DNA of 64,000 bases from Serratia marcescens. GTDB taxonomy: Bacteria; Pseudomonadota; Gammaproteobacteria; Enterobacterales; Enterobacteriaceae. Under the pieces are notes generated by a model. That model made no database searches, was not told where the DNA came from, and worked only from the letters and a program-made list of their open reading frames with translations. Positions 24,971 through 34,390 of this stretch are shown piece by piece (positions within the stretch are counted from its first letter, which is position 1; each line of letters begins with the position of its first letter). A program made the position numbers and the translations under genes. The stretch spans positions 1 through 64,000 of the forward strand of contig NZ_MJAO01000008.1 of the NCBI RefSeq assembly GCF_001902635.1, in the 5' to 3' direction.

Positions 24971-26002
24971 TTAGTCGGCGGGTTTGACCGATCGCCGGCT
25001 GATGACCGTCGGCGAGAAGAGAAACTCGCCGGGCGGTTGCGAATCATTGTTGATGCGGCCGATCAGGCGCTCGACCATCAGCTGAGCCATCTCGGCCAGC
25101 GGCGGCCTGACTGACGTCAGCCCCGGCTCGGCCAGGCCGGCAAGTGCGATATTGTCGATGCCGATCACCGAGATGTCTGCGGGTACCTGGACGCCGGCGG
25201 CGCGCAAGCCCACCATCAGCCCGATGCCCAGCGCGTCGTTAATCGCCACGATGCCGTCCGGGCGCGGCGTCAACGCGAGAATGCGCGGTGCCAGCGTCAG
25301 CCCCAGTTCGAACATTTCCGTGTCGCCGTAGGCGCTGTTGGCTTTGCCTTCGATCACCCGCTGGCGTTCGCTCAGGCTATGCCCCAGCGCGCTCAGAAAA
25401 CCGTCTATCTTGTGGCTGCGCCCGACGGTGAGCGTCGCTTCGGTGGCGAACACGATATGCCGGCAGCCGCGTTCGAGCAGGTGCTGCGCGGCCAGGCGCC
25501 CGGCAGCGATATTGTCCATCGACACGCTGTCGAACAGCCGGGTATCGGTGGCCGCCTGTTCGGGAAACGGATTGTCGTAGCTGACGATCTTCATGCCCCG
25601 CTCGGCGGCCCGGACAAAATGGGTCTGGCGAATGTCGCTCGCCGCCACGATGATGCCGCGCACGCCGTGCAGGAACATATCGTCGATAAACGCGGCTTCT
25701 TCCTGTTCCTGGCGGTAGGCGTTGCCGAGCAAGACGCGGTAGCGATAGGCCCGCGCCGCGCCGTCGACCGCATGCGCCAGCGCTGAAAAGCTCGGGTTGA
25801 CGATCGACGGCAGCAGCAGGCCGATGATCTTCGCCTGCGGCGCGGGCGCCGCTCGGGCCGGCCGATAGTTCAGGGTCGCCATTGCCCGCTCGATGCGCTC
25901 ACGGGTCTGCGCGCTCATCTGGTGGCTGCGATTATTCAACAGGTTCGACACGCTGCTGATGGAGACGCCGGCCAACCGCGCGACATCACGAATATTTGCC
26001 AT
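24971..26002 (-). CDS. LacI-family transcriptional regulator
   Basis: A 343-residue LacI/GalR repressor. The HTH and hinge are MANIRDVARLAGVSISSVSN then LLNNRSHQMSAQTRERIERAM. The sugar-binding core follows, with IIGLLLPSIVNPSFSALAHAVD, GIVAINDALGIGLMVGLRAAG and DISVIGIDNIALAGL. It lies just upstream of the MFS-SDR-mutarotase operon on the same strand and most likely represses it; the inducer is unknown. Confidence 0.92.
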   Translation of the reverse strand: MANIRDVARLAGVSISSVSNLLNNRSHQMSAQTRERIERAMATLNYRPARAAPAPQAKIIGLLLPSIVNPSFSALAHAVDGAARAYRYRVLLGNAYRQEQEEAAFIDDMFLHGVRGIIVAASDIRQTHFVRAAERGMKIVSYDNPFPEQAATDTRLFDSVSMDNIAAGRLAAQHLLERGCRHIVFATEATLTVGRSHKIDGFLSALGHSLSERQRVIEGKANSAYGDTEMFELGLTLAPRILALTPRPDGIVAINDALGIGLMVGLRAAGVQVPADISVIGIDNIALAGLAEPGLTSVRPPLAEMAQLMVERLIGRINNDSQPPGEFLFSPTVISRRSVKPAD

Positions 26003-26162
26003 TTGCCGATACCTTGCTGCCTGCCGTTAGCCTGCAATCTATAAGGGAAGCCGGCCGCAGGCAAGCTGCAACCGGGGCTCCGCGCGTATGGGATCGCGCA
26101 TTTGTGAGAATCGTCAGGCGGCGGCGGTGTTGTTTACTAAACAGTAAGGTGGGGAGCAGGGG

Positions 26163-27038
26163 TTATGCCGAGATCGGGCAAACGTCCGGAGGCGCTTTGG
26201 CGGCTTGCCGGCGGAATTTCCCCGGCGTGATGCCGAAATGACGGGTGAAGGCTTTGTGCAGCGCCACCTCCGACGAATAGCCGGCCTGTTCGGCGATACG
26301 GGCCAGCGGCAACGCCTGGCGCGCCAGCAGCCGGGCCGCCAGCTGCATGCGGATGGTGGTGAGGGCCTGTAGCGGCGCTTGCTGCGTGACCTGACGAAAG
26401 ACGCGGGCGAAGTTGGCGCGCGACATATGGGCCTGTTCGCTCAGCTCGATCAGCGTCCAGGGATGCTGCGGGCGGCGCAGCATCTGTTCGACCACGTTGC
26501 CCAGCTGAGGGTGCAGCAACGCGGCGACCAGATTGCCGCTTTGGTTAGGCTGCGCCAGCCAGGCGCGGATCGTCAGCGCAAACAACAGCGCCATGGTTTG
26601 GCTGACGATGGCGTTTTGCCCCTGGCCTTGCCGACTGAACTCATCGCTCAACAGTTGGCCGGTCGCCTGCACCAGCGCCAGGCGACCCTGTTGGCGGCTG
26701 TTGAACAGCAAACATTCCGGCAGGCTCGCCAGCAGCGGCGACGCGCTGTGGGGCAGGGTCTGCACGCCGCACAGCAGGTGTGTGGCGCTGTCAGTTGCTT
26801 CCGGCAGCAGGCGATGGGCGGAGTTGTGCGGCAAAAACAGCAGGCTGCCTTGCTCCAGCCGCATCGGCCGCCCGCCGGGGATCTCCAGCCGGCAACGGCC
26901 CGCCAGCACCATATGCCAGCGGATCTGGCTCCACTCCCCGGCGGCGTGCGCAGAGCGCCACTCGCCGCTGAAATGGCAATCGCGTGCCACATAGCCGTGC
27001 ATGTCGTGAAGCATCAACAGTTGGCTGAGCGGATCCAT
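26163..27038 (-). CDS. rclR: RclR-like AraC-family redox regulator
   Basis: A 291-residue protein starting MDPLSQLLMLHDMHG, colinear with E. coli RclR, the reactive-chlorine sensor. The cupin-type N-terminal domain has Cys in RDCHFSG (about C21) and in HLLCGVQ (about C88), matching the redox-active Cys pair of RclR. The AraC HTH lies at the C-terminus (IAEQAGYSSEVALHKAFTRH, GITPGKFRRQ). It is divergent from rclA across a 220-base gap, the expected arrangement. A longer frame from 27158 has a non-conserved extension. Confidence 0.85.
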   Translation of the reverse strand: MDPLSQLLMLHDMHGYVARDCHFSGEWRSAHAAGEWSQIRWHMVLAGRCRLEIPGGRPMRLEQGSLLFLPHNSAHRLLPEATDSATHLLCGVQTLPHSASPLLASLPECLLFNSRQQGRLALVQATGQLLSDEFSRQGQGQNAIVSQTMALLFALTIRAWLAQPNQSGNLVAALLHPQLGNVVEQMLRRPQHPWTLIELSEQAHMSRANFARVFRQVTQQAPLQALTTIRMQLAARLLARQALPLARIAEQAGYSSEVALHKAFTRHFGITPGKFRRQAAKAPPDVCPISA

Positions 27039-27261
27039 TTTGAGACTCCTGGCTAAGAAGCTGATTGTTTCGGCAATGGGCCGGCGTAATGCGAAATAGT
27101 AAGATCGGTGCGATAGACGGCGGTATGGCGGGCGCCGCTGCGATACATGAGTTATCAAGGATATGGAGCCGGTAATGAAAATACTATTCTTTCTGAGTCA
27201 GGGCGACAAGCCGCAATACGCCGCTTGACCGGCGATGAACATCACGAGACGAGGCGACACA

Positions 27262-28599
27262 ATGTACGATTATCAGGCGATTATTATCGGTTTTGGCAAG
27301 GCTGGCAAAACGCTGGCGGCCTTTCTGGCCGGTCAGGGATGGCGCGTGGCGATGGTAGAGGCGTCGGCGCAGATGTATGGCGGCACCTGCATCAACATCG
27401 GCTGCATCCCGACCAAAACGCTGGTGCACGACGCCGAGCTTTACGGCCCGGGCGAACAGGCGTTCAGCCAGGCGATGGCGCGCAAGCGGCAGGTGACCGA
27501 CCTGCTGCGGGAGAAAAACTACCAAAACCTGGCGGGGCTTGAACGAGTCACGGTGATTGACGGGCGGGCGGCGTTCGTCGATCCGCACCGCATCAGCGTG
27601 CAGGGCGCGGCGGGAATGCAGGTGCTGAGCGGTGAACGCATTTTCATCAACACCGGTGCGACCAGCCGCCGACCGGCTATCGACGGGTTGGAGCGCTCGC
27701 AGCGGAGCTATGACAGCACCGGTCTGCTGCAGTTGACGCAGCGGCCCGCGCGGCTGGGCATTATCGGCGGCGGCTATATCGGGCTGGAATTCGCCTCGAT
27801 GTTCGCGCAGTTCGGCAGCGCCGTGACGGTATTCGAAGAGGCGGGCGCGTTGCTGGGGCGTGAAGATCGCGATATGGCGCAGACGATACAACAAATTCTG
27901 AGCGACGCCGGGGTAAGTTTCATGTTCAACGCCGGCGTGAAGCAGGTGCGTGATGTGGAAGGCGGCGTCGAGGTGGTACATCAGGGCGGCGTACAGCGGT
28001 TCGATGCGCTGCTGGTGGCGGCGGGGCGCGCGCCGAACACCGCCGGTTTGCAGCTGGCGCGCGCCGGCGTTGAGACGGATGAACGCGGCGCAGTGCGGGT
28101 GGACGCGCAGCTGCGCAGCAGCGTGCCGCATATCTGGGCGCTGGGGGACGTCAATGGCGGGCCGCAGTTTACCTATATCTCGCTGGATGATTTCCGCATT
28201 GTGCGTGACGGCCTGTTCGGCGCGGGCAAACGCAGCACGGCCGATCGCGGTGCGGTGCCTTACTCGGTGTTTATCACCCCGAGCTTCTCGCGCATTGGCC
28301 TCAGCGAAGAGCAGGCCCGGCAGCAGGGGCGCGACATCAAGGTCGCTACGTTGCCGGCGGCGGCGATCCCGCGCGCCCGCGTGCTGGGCGACACGCGCGG
28401 CCTGCTGAAGGCGGTGGTCGATGCACAGACCGGTCAGATCCTCGGTGTGGCGCTGCTGTGCCGTGACGCCCACGAGATGATTAACATCGTCAAAACGGCG
28501 ATGGACGCCGGGCTGCCTTATACCCGGCTGCGCGACCAGCTGTTCACCCACCCGACCATGAGCGAGTCGCTTAACGATCTGTTTGGGTTGATAGGGTAA
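27262..28599 (+). CDS. rclA: RclA, flavin disulfide reductase of the reactive-chlorine response
   Basis: A 445-residue protein close to E. coli RclA. It has an N-terminal FAD Rossmann motif (IIGFGKAGKTLAAF), the redox disulfide C43/C48 in GGTCINIGCIPTK, a second GGGYIGLEFASMFAQFG nucleotide motif, DVNGGPQFTYISLDDFRIV and the dimerisation C-terminus. RclA is a copper(II) reductase protecting against HOCl stress. rclB and rclC, present in E. coli, are absent here. Start ATG at 27262. Confidence 0.92.
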   Translation: MYDYQAIIIGFGKAGKTLAAFLAGQGWRVAMVEASAQMYGGTCINIGCIPTKTLVHDAELYGPGEQAFSQAMARKRQVTDLLREKNYQNLAGLERVTVIDGRAAFVDPHRISVQGAAGMQVLSGERIFINTGATSRRPAIDGLERSQRSYDSTGLLQLTQRPARLGIIGGGYIGLEFASMFAQFGSAVTVFEEAGALLGREDRDMAQTIQQILSDAGVSFMFNAGVKQVRDVEGGVEVVHQGGVQRFDALLVAAGRAPNTAGLQLARAGVETDERGAVRVDAQLRSSVPHIWALGDVNGGPQFTYISLDDFRIVRDGLFGAGKRSTADRGAVPYSVFITPSFSRIGLSEEQARQQGRDIKVATLPAAAIPRARVLGDTRGLLKAVVDAQTGQILGVALLCRDAHEMINIVKTAMDAGLPYTRLRDQLFTHPTMSESLNDLFGLIG

Positions 28600-28606
28600 A
28601 GCAGAG

Positions 28607-28651
28607 CGAGAGGTGCTTCGCAGATGAGTGAGATCTGCGAAGCACCTCTCG
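28607..28651. terminator. Long hairpin between rclA and kynA
   Basis: Perfect 19-bp arms (28607-28625 CGAGAGGTGCTTCGCAGAT and 28633-28651) around a 7-base loop, starting eight bases after the rclA stop. GTTTAT follows, so there is only a short T run. It probably terminates rclA transcription; the unusual arm length could also fold as a stable RNA end. Confidence 0.65.
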
Positions 28652-28746
28652 TTTATCGTCCTTCGCAGAGGCGGGTTCTGTACTATTGTTTTCTCTTTGC
28701 GGCACGTTCCAGGCCGACTTGGCGCTGGGCGCAACGGGGATCACAG

Positions 28747-29589
28747 ATGAACAAACGGGAATTAGAAAGCGCGATTGTCACCGATTTTTCCAAACGCATG
28801 AGCTATGGCGACTACCTGTGCCTGGATCAACTGCTGGACTGCCAGCACCCGCTCTCCAACCCGCCGCATCATGACGAAATGCTGTTCGTGATTCAGCACC
28901 AAACCTCCGAGCTGTGGATGAAGCTGATGCTGCACGAGCTGCAGGCGGCGCTGCGGCTGGTGCAGCAGGACAAACTCAGCCACTGCTTCAAAATCCTCGC
29001 GCGCGTCAAACAGATCCAGCGGCTGTTGTTCGAACAGTGGGCGGTGCTGGAAACGCTGACGCCGTCGGAATACGTCGAGTTTCGCGATGTGCTGGGCAGC
29101 TCTTCGGGCTTCCAGTCCCACCAGTATCGGTCGATCGAGTTCCTGCTCGGCAACAAGAATGCGGCCATGCTGGCGGTATTCAGCAACGATGCGGAAAAGC
29201 ACGCCGCGCTGAAGGCGATCCTCGAAGCGCCGAGCTTATACGACGAATATTTGCTGTACCTGGCGCGCCACGGTCTGCCGATCCCGCAGGAGTGCCTTGA
29301 GCGCGATTGGACGCAGCCTTACCAGCGCAACCCGGATCTGCTGCCGGCGTTCAAGGTGATCTACGACAACCCGCAGACCTACTGGGAAGCCTATGAAATG
29401 GCGGAGAAGTTGGTGGATATCGAAGAGAGTTTCCAACTGTGGCGCTTCCGCCATATGAAAACGGTGGAGCGGATTATCGGCTTTAAGTCGGGTACCGGCG
29501 GTTCCAGCGGCGTCAGCTTCCTGAAAAAGGCATTGGACCTGACCTTTTTCCCCGAACTGCTGGACGTACGTACCCAAATCGGTGCCTGA
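28747..29589 (+). CDS. kynA: Tryptophan 2,3-dioxygenase
   Basis: A 280-residue haem dioxygenase that opens the indole ring of L-tryptophan to N-formylkynurenine. [52 protein letters not shown] and [14 protein letters not shown] are family motifs; the haem and substrate site residues lie in these. The ATG at 28747 gives the usual start; an upstream frame to 28624 runs through the rclA terminator and is rejected. No kynureninase gene lies nearby. Confidence 0.93.
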   Translation: MNKRELESAIVTDFSKRMSYGDYLCLDQLLDCQHPLSNPPHHDEMLFVIQHQTSELWMKLMLHELQAALRLVQQDKLSHCFKILARVKQIQRLLFEQWAVLETLTPSEYVEFRDVLGSSSGFQSHQYRSIEFLLGNKNAAMLAVFSNDAEKHAALKAILEAPSLYDEYLLYLARHGLPIPQECLERDWTQPYQRNPDLLPAFKVIYDNPQTYWEAYEMAEKLVDIEESFQLWRFRHMKTVERIIGFKSGTGGSSGVSFLKKALDLTFFPELLDVRTQIGA

Positions 29590-29612
29590 GATAACGAGCG
29601 AGGGAAAGGGCG

Positions 29613-30080
29613 ATGAGCGTGAAGATTATCGATAAAGCGGCGGAGAACGTGGTGGGGGTGCGGGTGGTGGGGCCGTATCCGCAGACCATTCCGCAGGGTT
29701 CACAGCGGTTGCTGGAGTGGCGGCAGCGCCACGGCGTGCCGTTCGGCAAATGGCTGGTGCTGTATTGGGACGATCCGGCTGAGGTGGCGCCGGAAAAGCT
29801 GCGTGCCGACGTGGTGCTTACCGTAGCGGACGATTTCACCTTGCCGCCGGGTAGCGAGGGGCTAACCGTTCAGACGCTGCCCGCCGGGCAGTATGCGGTC
29901 TATCATGTGCGCATCAGCGATGGCGACTTCGCACGGGTGTGGAGCGATTTCTATCAGAAGCTGTTGCCGGCCAGCGGCTACCAACCGGTTGAGGGCGTGA
30001 GCTATGAGCATTACCTCAACGACTGCGAAGCCGACGGTTATTTCGACCTCGATATTTACCAGACGGTGAAGAAGTGGTGA
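29613..30080 (+). CDS. sbmC: DNA gyrase inhibitor SbmC/GyrI
   Basis: A 155-residue GyrI-like protein colinear with E. coli SbmC (VVGPYPQTIPQGSQRLLEW, LVLYWDDPAEVAPEKLRADV, DDFTLPPGSEGL, AGQYAVYHVRI, YEHYLNDCEADGYFDLDIY). SbmC binds gyrase and protects against microcin B17 and other gyrase poisons. It follows kynA by 23 bases and may be read through from it. Confidence 0.88.
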   Translation: MSVKIIDKAAENVVGVRVVGPYPQTIPQGSQRLLEWRQRHGVPFGKWLVLYWDDPAEVAPEKLRADVVLTVADDFTLPPGSEGLTVQTLPAGQYAVYHVRISDGDFARVWSDFYQKLLPASGYQPVEGVSYEHYLNDCEADGYFDLDIYQTVKKW

Positions 30081-30318
30081 GGCCGTCAGCGGTGCGGCGG
30101 GAATAGCATAACGGTTTTCCGTGCGCCGTCAGGCGGTCTTCTCATCCCCCTGCCTGCCATTGTGCAGCGATTCCTCTGGATATCGGCGAGCAGCCAGGCT
30201 GCTCACTCAACAACCAGCCGTTTTCGGTTTCATCGACATCCGGCGATGTCATAACGGATGCTGAAAACGATGCGGCGTCCCGGGCGGGCCACCGCCATCA
30301 AGGTGGGAAAATGGATTC

Positions 30319-30819
30319 TCAGGAGGGCAGCGCGTTGTCCTTGCCGCTTATACCCCGAACTAACAGTACGCAGGTGACGGACAGCGCTGCGGCGATCGCT
30401 TTGGCGATAAATTGGTCGGTGCTTTCCAGGTGGTAGGGCGCAAAGAAACCGATGATGGAGGCGCCCAGAATCAGCAACGCAGCGAGCAGCGCGAAACAAC
30501 AGAGCTCCACTACCAACGTCAGTTTGTCGGGCACCGCCGCGCCCAGGTAAACCATCAAAAAGCCGGGCAGCGTCAAGAAGCCGATCAGTTCTGCGGGGGC
30601 GTTCACCGCGGATATCACTTGCTGGTTGTATTTCAGGAGCGCCAGCATCAGCACGACAAAGGCCAACAATCGCACGAGCAATGTCGCGGGCTTGTCCGCC
30701 GGTAAAATCGTCTTGCAAATCGCGGCAACCAACACACCGCCAATCAGGACGCCAAAGAGGGTAAACAGGAGTTGTCCCCAAAGACTATCTTGTGTCGAAA
30801 AGGCAATAAATTCGCCCAT
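30319..30819 (-). CDS. Unrecognised four-helix membrane protein
   Basis: A 166-residue protein with hydrophobic segments at about residues 14-34, 46-62, 80-94 and 101-127, and a further one at 137-155. AAGGAA lies eight bases before the ATG at 30819. No family is recognised; it has few charged residues and no catalytic motif. The flanks (30081-30318 and 30820-31559) contain no other credible gene. Confidence 0.6.
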   Translation of the reverse strand: MGEFIAFSTQDSLWGQLLFTLFGVLIGGVLVAAICKTILPADKPATLLVRLLAFVVLMLALLKYNQQVISAVNAPAELIGFLTLPGFLMVYLGAAVPDKLTLVVELCCFALLAALLILGASIIGFFAPYHLESTDQFIAKAIAAALSVTCVLLVRGISGKDNALPS

Positions 30820-31559
30820 TGTGACATTTCCTTATGCAAGGTGATTAGCGGCCTGATGGACAGTCTGTCGTTTTCAGGCCTGGGTATTCCGCTATGGCCG
30901 CAGGGTGTTTCCTGCCTCGGGCGTTGATTGGCTGTCCCGGCTGCGCGGTTGATGACTCGAGCCGGCCGGCCAGTTTTTCACCCGTAAGGCGCCTGCACGG
31001 TGGCTGACCGATGGGCAACGGCGCATGCGAAATGTTAAGGCTGACGATGACACCCCCCATATTAGGCATCGCTACCGCACGAGAATTGACGCGCGAACCC
31101 AATGGCGTTTCTGTCACGAGTTGAGACAGGGGGGGGCGTAAAACTTAACAAATTTTACACAAAATCGCGATTTGCGCAGTCTACAACAGCGCCGAGCATT
31201 TGCAAAATAGCCTTTTCAACAGAGGTTAATTCATTTTCTTTCTGGTGAGTTTTGTTTTTTTTCATTTAAATCATCATGATGTGTGTATTTTGTTTTTTGC
31301 CTCAAGGTTTGGGAAGATTGGTATTGCCAAGAAACAAAAATATAACACTTAAGTTAAGTTGTTTATAAGACAACTCTTTTTTTTGCCAAAAAAAGTCACA
31401 AATTGTTTTTTATCCTTACCTCTCGCCAGCGAAAGATGACCGAATATATAAATTTATCGAATGTAATTTCGGGTGGTTCTTATTGAATGGGCGCGAAAGG
31501 GCCCGCGTGCGGGCCTTTGGCTGTGGGGTGAGCGGGTCAAAATGTCGCGAATGGCGAGG
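30820..31559. other. Long intergenic region with AT-rich core
   Basis: I see no credible gene. From about 31140 to 31480 the sequence is strikingly AT-rich compared with its surroundings, with T runs (TTTTTTTC, TTTTTTTT) and ATCATCATGATG. It may be a regulatory or H-NS-bound region or the relic of something lost. AAAGGGCCCGC/GCGGGCCTTT at 31496-31517 forms a hairpin just past the LysR gene end. Confidence 0.4.
31496..31518. terminator. Hairpin downstream of the LysR gene
   Basis: Arms AAAGGGCCCGC and GCGGGCCTTT around a short loop, 40 bases past the stop of the minus-strand LysR gene ending at 31560. The CCCTTT-type T tract on the minus strand is short. Confidence 0.45.
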
Positions 31560-32492
31560 TTAACGCGGGCAGGGCGCGAGGGAGAGCTGGCCGATGAGGT
31601 CGCATAGCCAGATCAACGCCGGGTCGCGTTGCGCATGTCGGCCGGCAACCAGTTCGATAGGAAAAGGCGCGATGGCCAACTCGTCAGGCAATGGGAGAAA
31701 TTGCACTCGCTGCCTATCGGCGAAACGGTGGGCCACGCTGGCGGCCAAGGTGGCGATCAGATCGCTGTCGGCGACCACGGCCGGCAGGGCGACAATATGC
31801 GAAAAGGTCGCAGCGACGCGCCGCTGGCCGCCGATTTCAGCCAGGCGTCGGTCGACCAGTCCTCTGGCGGAGCCGTCGTCAGCCGGCGCGTACAGCCCAT
31901 GCGGCAGGCTGAGGTAGCGCGCCAAATCCCAACGGCCATCCGCCAGTTGCGGATGTGAACGGCTGGCGATACACACCAGATGTTCTTCAAACAGCGGGCG
32001 CACGTAGTGGCTTTCCGCTGCGGAAAGGTGTCCACCCAGCGCGATATCTATCTCGCCGCGATCCAGCTGTTGGTGAATATGGTGGCGGTCCAAACGCGAA
32101 ACGCGGATATCAATGCCGGGCGCTGCCTGACGCAGCCGGCTGATGATGGTGGGCAGCAGCAAGATATCGGCATAGTCGCCGGTCGCCAATGTAAAACGCC
32201 GCCGGCCGGCGGTGGCCGGGTCGAAACGGGCGGGGGGCGCCAGCGCCAGGCGGATCTGTTCGAGCACCTGCTGTATCTGCGGCATCAATTGGTGGGCACG
32301 CGGAGTGGGCGCCATGCCGCTGCCGCTGCGCACAAACAGCGGATCGTCCAACAGGATGCGCAACCGCGCCAACGCGTTGCTGACGGAGGGTTGGGCACGA
32401 TTGAGGTGCCGGCCTGCGGCGGTGACGTTCCGCGTCAGGTACAACGCTTCGAACACCACCAACAAATTGAGATCGACGCTGCCTAAATTCAT
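31560..32492 (-). CDS. LysR-family regulator divergent from pcp
   Basis: A 310-residue NodD-like LysR protein: MNLGSVDLNLLVVFEALYLT, then NVTAAGRHLNRAQPSVSNALARLR as the winged HTH, DPLFVRSGSGMAPTPRA, and a C-terminal effector domain. Its start codon lies inside an ATTCAT..ATGAAT palindrome that faces pcp, so it probably controls both genes; the inducer is unknown. Confidence 0.88.
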   Translation of the reverse strand: MNLGSVDLNLLVVFEALYLTRNVTAAGRHLNRAQPSVSNALARLRILLDDPLFVRSGSGMAPTPRAHQLMPQIQQVLEQIRLALAPPARFDPATAGRRRFTLATGDYADILLLPTIISRLRQAAPGIDIRVSRLDRHHIHQQLDRGEIDIALGGHLSAAESHYVRPLFEEHLVCIASRSHPQLADGRWDLARYLSLPHGLYAPADDGSARGLVDRRLAEIGGQRRVAATFSHIVALPAVVADSDLIATLAASVAHRFADRQRVQFLPLPDELAIAPFPIELVAGRHAQRDPALIWLCDLIGQLSLAPCPR

Positions 32493-32501
32493 ATTATGAA
32501 T
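32487..32501. promoter_or_regulatory. LysR-type operator (T-N11-A palindrome)
   Basis: ATTCATATTATGAAT is a perfect dyad apart from its central base and fits the T-N11-A LysR box. It overlaps the start codon of the LysR gene (CAT at 32490-32492) and lies about 90 bases upstream of pcp, so autorepression with control of pcp is likely. Confidence 0.55.
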
Positions 32502-32590
32502 ACTCTATATACAGATAATCCATTTCCAGAATCATACTGCGTTCTCTAGGCTGGTATCACACGAATTTAGCCATTAATCAGGGGATAATA

Positions 32591-33238
32591 ATGAACACAG
32601 TGTTGATCACCGGCATTGAGCCGTTTGATGGGGATGCGGTGAATCCTTCCTGGCAGGTCGCGCAGGCGTTGGCCGGTGAGCATATCGCCGGCGCGGAGAT
32701 CGCGGTGCTCGAACTGCCCTGCATATTGGGCGTGGCCAATCGGCAGCTTATTGCGGCGATAGAGGCGCTGCAGCCGCGGGCGGTGATCTGTCTGGGGCTG
32801 GCCGGCGGCCGGGCCGAGATATCGCTGGAGCGGGTGGCGATCAATCTGATCGATGCCCGCATTCCCGACAATGCCGGCAAACAGCCGATCGATGTGCCGG
32901 TGGTTGCCGGCGGACCGGTGGGGTATTTCAGCACGCTGCCCGTCAAGGCCGCGGTGCAGCAGCTGCGCCGCCAAGGGATCCCGGCAGCGGTGTCTTACAC
33001 GGCGGGCACCTATAACTGCAACCATATTTTTTACGGTCTGCGTCACTACCTGGAGACACATCTACCCGAAGTCAGAGGCGGATTCGTGCATATTCCGTAC
33101 AGCCATGCGTTGGCGGCGGCGCACCCCGGCAGGCCGAGTATGGCGCTGGCGACGATGATTGAAGCGGTGCGCGTTATCGCGCAGGTAACGCTGACGGTAG
33201 AGGACGATGTGCGTTTCGGCGATGGCGCCGTACATTGA
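32591..33238 (+). CDS. pcp: Pyroglutamyl-peptidase I
   Basis: A 215-residue C15 cysteine peptidase that removes N-terminal pyroglutamate from peptides in the cytoplasm. The catalytic triad reads E80 ([11 protein letters not shown]), C143 ([10 protein letters not shown]) and H167 (GFVHIPY), at the family positions. N-terminus [20 protein letters not shown] is typical (F instead of G in the common GFEPFGG). GGGGA lies before the ATG. Confidence 0.92.
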   Translation: MNTVLITGIEPFDGDAVNPSWQVAQALAGEHIAGAEIAVLELPCILGVANRQLIAAIEALQPRAVICLGLAGGRAEISLERVAINLIDARIPDNAGKQPIDVPVVAGGPVGYFSTLPVKAAVQQLRRQGIPAAVSYTAGTYNCNHIFYGLRHYLETHLPEVRGGFVHIPYSHALAAAHPGRPSMALATMIEAVRVIAQVTLTVEDDVRFGDGAVH

Positions 33239-33242
33239 AAGA

Positions 33243-33266
33243 CAGGGCGTGGTGCAGCACGCCCTG
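33243..33266. terminator. Bidirectional terminator between pcp and curA
   Basis: Nine-base arms CAGGGCGTG and CACGCCCTG around GTGCAG, in the 35-base gap between two convergent genes. Confidence 0.65.
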
Positions 33267-33273
33267 ACGTGGG

Positions 33274-34305
33274 CTACTCGTCCGCGACGCGGATCACCAG
33301 TTTGCCGAAGTTTTTCCCCTGCAGCAGACCGATAAACGCCTGTGGCGCCTGTTCCAACCCGTCGACGATGTCCTCGCGGAATTTTATTTTGCCCTCTTCG
33401 ACCCATTTGCTCATTTGCTGCAGAAATTCGTCGAAGCGTGAGCCGTAGTCATCAAAGATGATGAAACCTTGCATGCGGATGCGTTTGCGCAGGATCAGCC
33501 CTTCCAGCAGCGGCAAACGGTCTGGCCCGGCGGGCAATCCAGTGGCGTTGTAATGGGCGATAATGCCGCAAACCGGAATGCGCGCCTTGACGTTCAACAG
33601 CGGCAATACCGCGTCGAACACCGCACCGCCGACGTTCTCATAATAGATGTCGATGCCCTGCGGGCAGGCGGCGGCCAATTGCGCGGCAAAATCGGCGGCG
33701 TGGTGGTCGATACAGGCGTCGAAACCTAACTCGTCCACCACATAGCGGCATTTTTCCGCACCGCCGGCGACGCCGACGACGCGGCAACCTTTCAACTTAC
33801 CGATCTGGCCAACTACTGAACCGACCGCGCCGCTGGCGGCGGCAACGACCAGCGTTTCGCCCGCTTGCGGCCGGCCGATGTCCAGCAATCCCATGTAGGC
33901 GGTAAAGCCCGGCATGCCCAGCACGCCCAGCAGCCGGGAAGGGTGTGGCAGGTGCGGGCCGAGGTTGCGCAGGCCGTCGCCGTCGGACAGACCGTAGTCT
34001 TGCCAGCCGTCATAACCCAGCACCCAATCGCCGACGTTGAAATCGGGATGTTGCGAGGCCGCCACGCGCGATACCGTACCGCCGACCATCACGTCACCGA
34101 TTTCCACCGGCGCTGCATAGGAAGGTGCATCGCTCATGCGGCCGCGCATATAAGGATCCAACGACAAATACACGGTGCGCAGCAACACCTGGCCGGCACC
34201 GGGCTGCGGTACATGGGTGGTCTCGAGACGGAAATTCGCCGCCGTCGGTTCGCCGTGCGGGCGCGAGGCTAGCAGGATGCGACGGTTCTGTTGAGAAGGG
34301 GACAT
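33274..34305 (-). CDS. curA: NADPH-dependent curcumin reductase / MDR oxidoreductase
   Basis: A 343-residue zinc-free medium-chain reductase colinear with E. coli CurA (RRILLASRPHGEPTAANFRL, TVYLSLDPYMRGRMSD, GVLGMPGFTAYMGLLDIG, AAASGAVGSVVGQIGKLKGC, GVAGGAEKCR, DIYYENVGG). It reduces enone double bonds using NADPH. Adjacent genes are unrelated in function. Confidence 0.9.
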   Translation of the reverse strand: MSPSQQNRRILLASRPHGEPTAANFRLETTHVPQPGAGQVLLRTVYLSLDPYMRGRMSDAPSYAAPVEIGDVMVGGTVSRVAASQHPDFNVGDWVLGYDGWQDYGLSDGDGLRNLGPHLPHPSRLLGVLGMPGFTAYMGLLDIGRPQAGETLVVAAASGAVGSVVGQIGKLKGCRVVGVAGGAEKCRYVVDELGFDACIDHHAADFAAQLAAACPQGIDIYYENVGGAVFDAVLPLLNVKARIPVCGIIAHYNATGLPAGPDRLPLLEGLILRKRIRMQGFIIFDDYGSRFDEFLQQMSKWVEEGKIKFREDIVDGLEQAPQAFIGLLQGKNFGKLVIRVADE

Positions 34306-34390
34306 CGAAAGCTCCTTTGCGTTGCGACAAACAAGGTCCGTTAAGCCTAGTCCACGGGCGGCAAGGCAACGTTACCGAATGTGCTTAGCT

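Noticed and set aside
27184..28734. Long open frame antisense to rclA
   Set aside because: rclA is unmistakable by homology; the antisense translation is Arg/His-rich without family content.
30845..31117. 90-codon minus-strand frame
   Set aside because: No family, no ribosome-binding site and a Pro/Arg-rich translation typical of chance frames.
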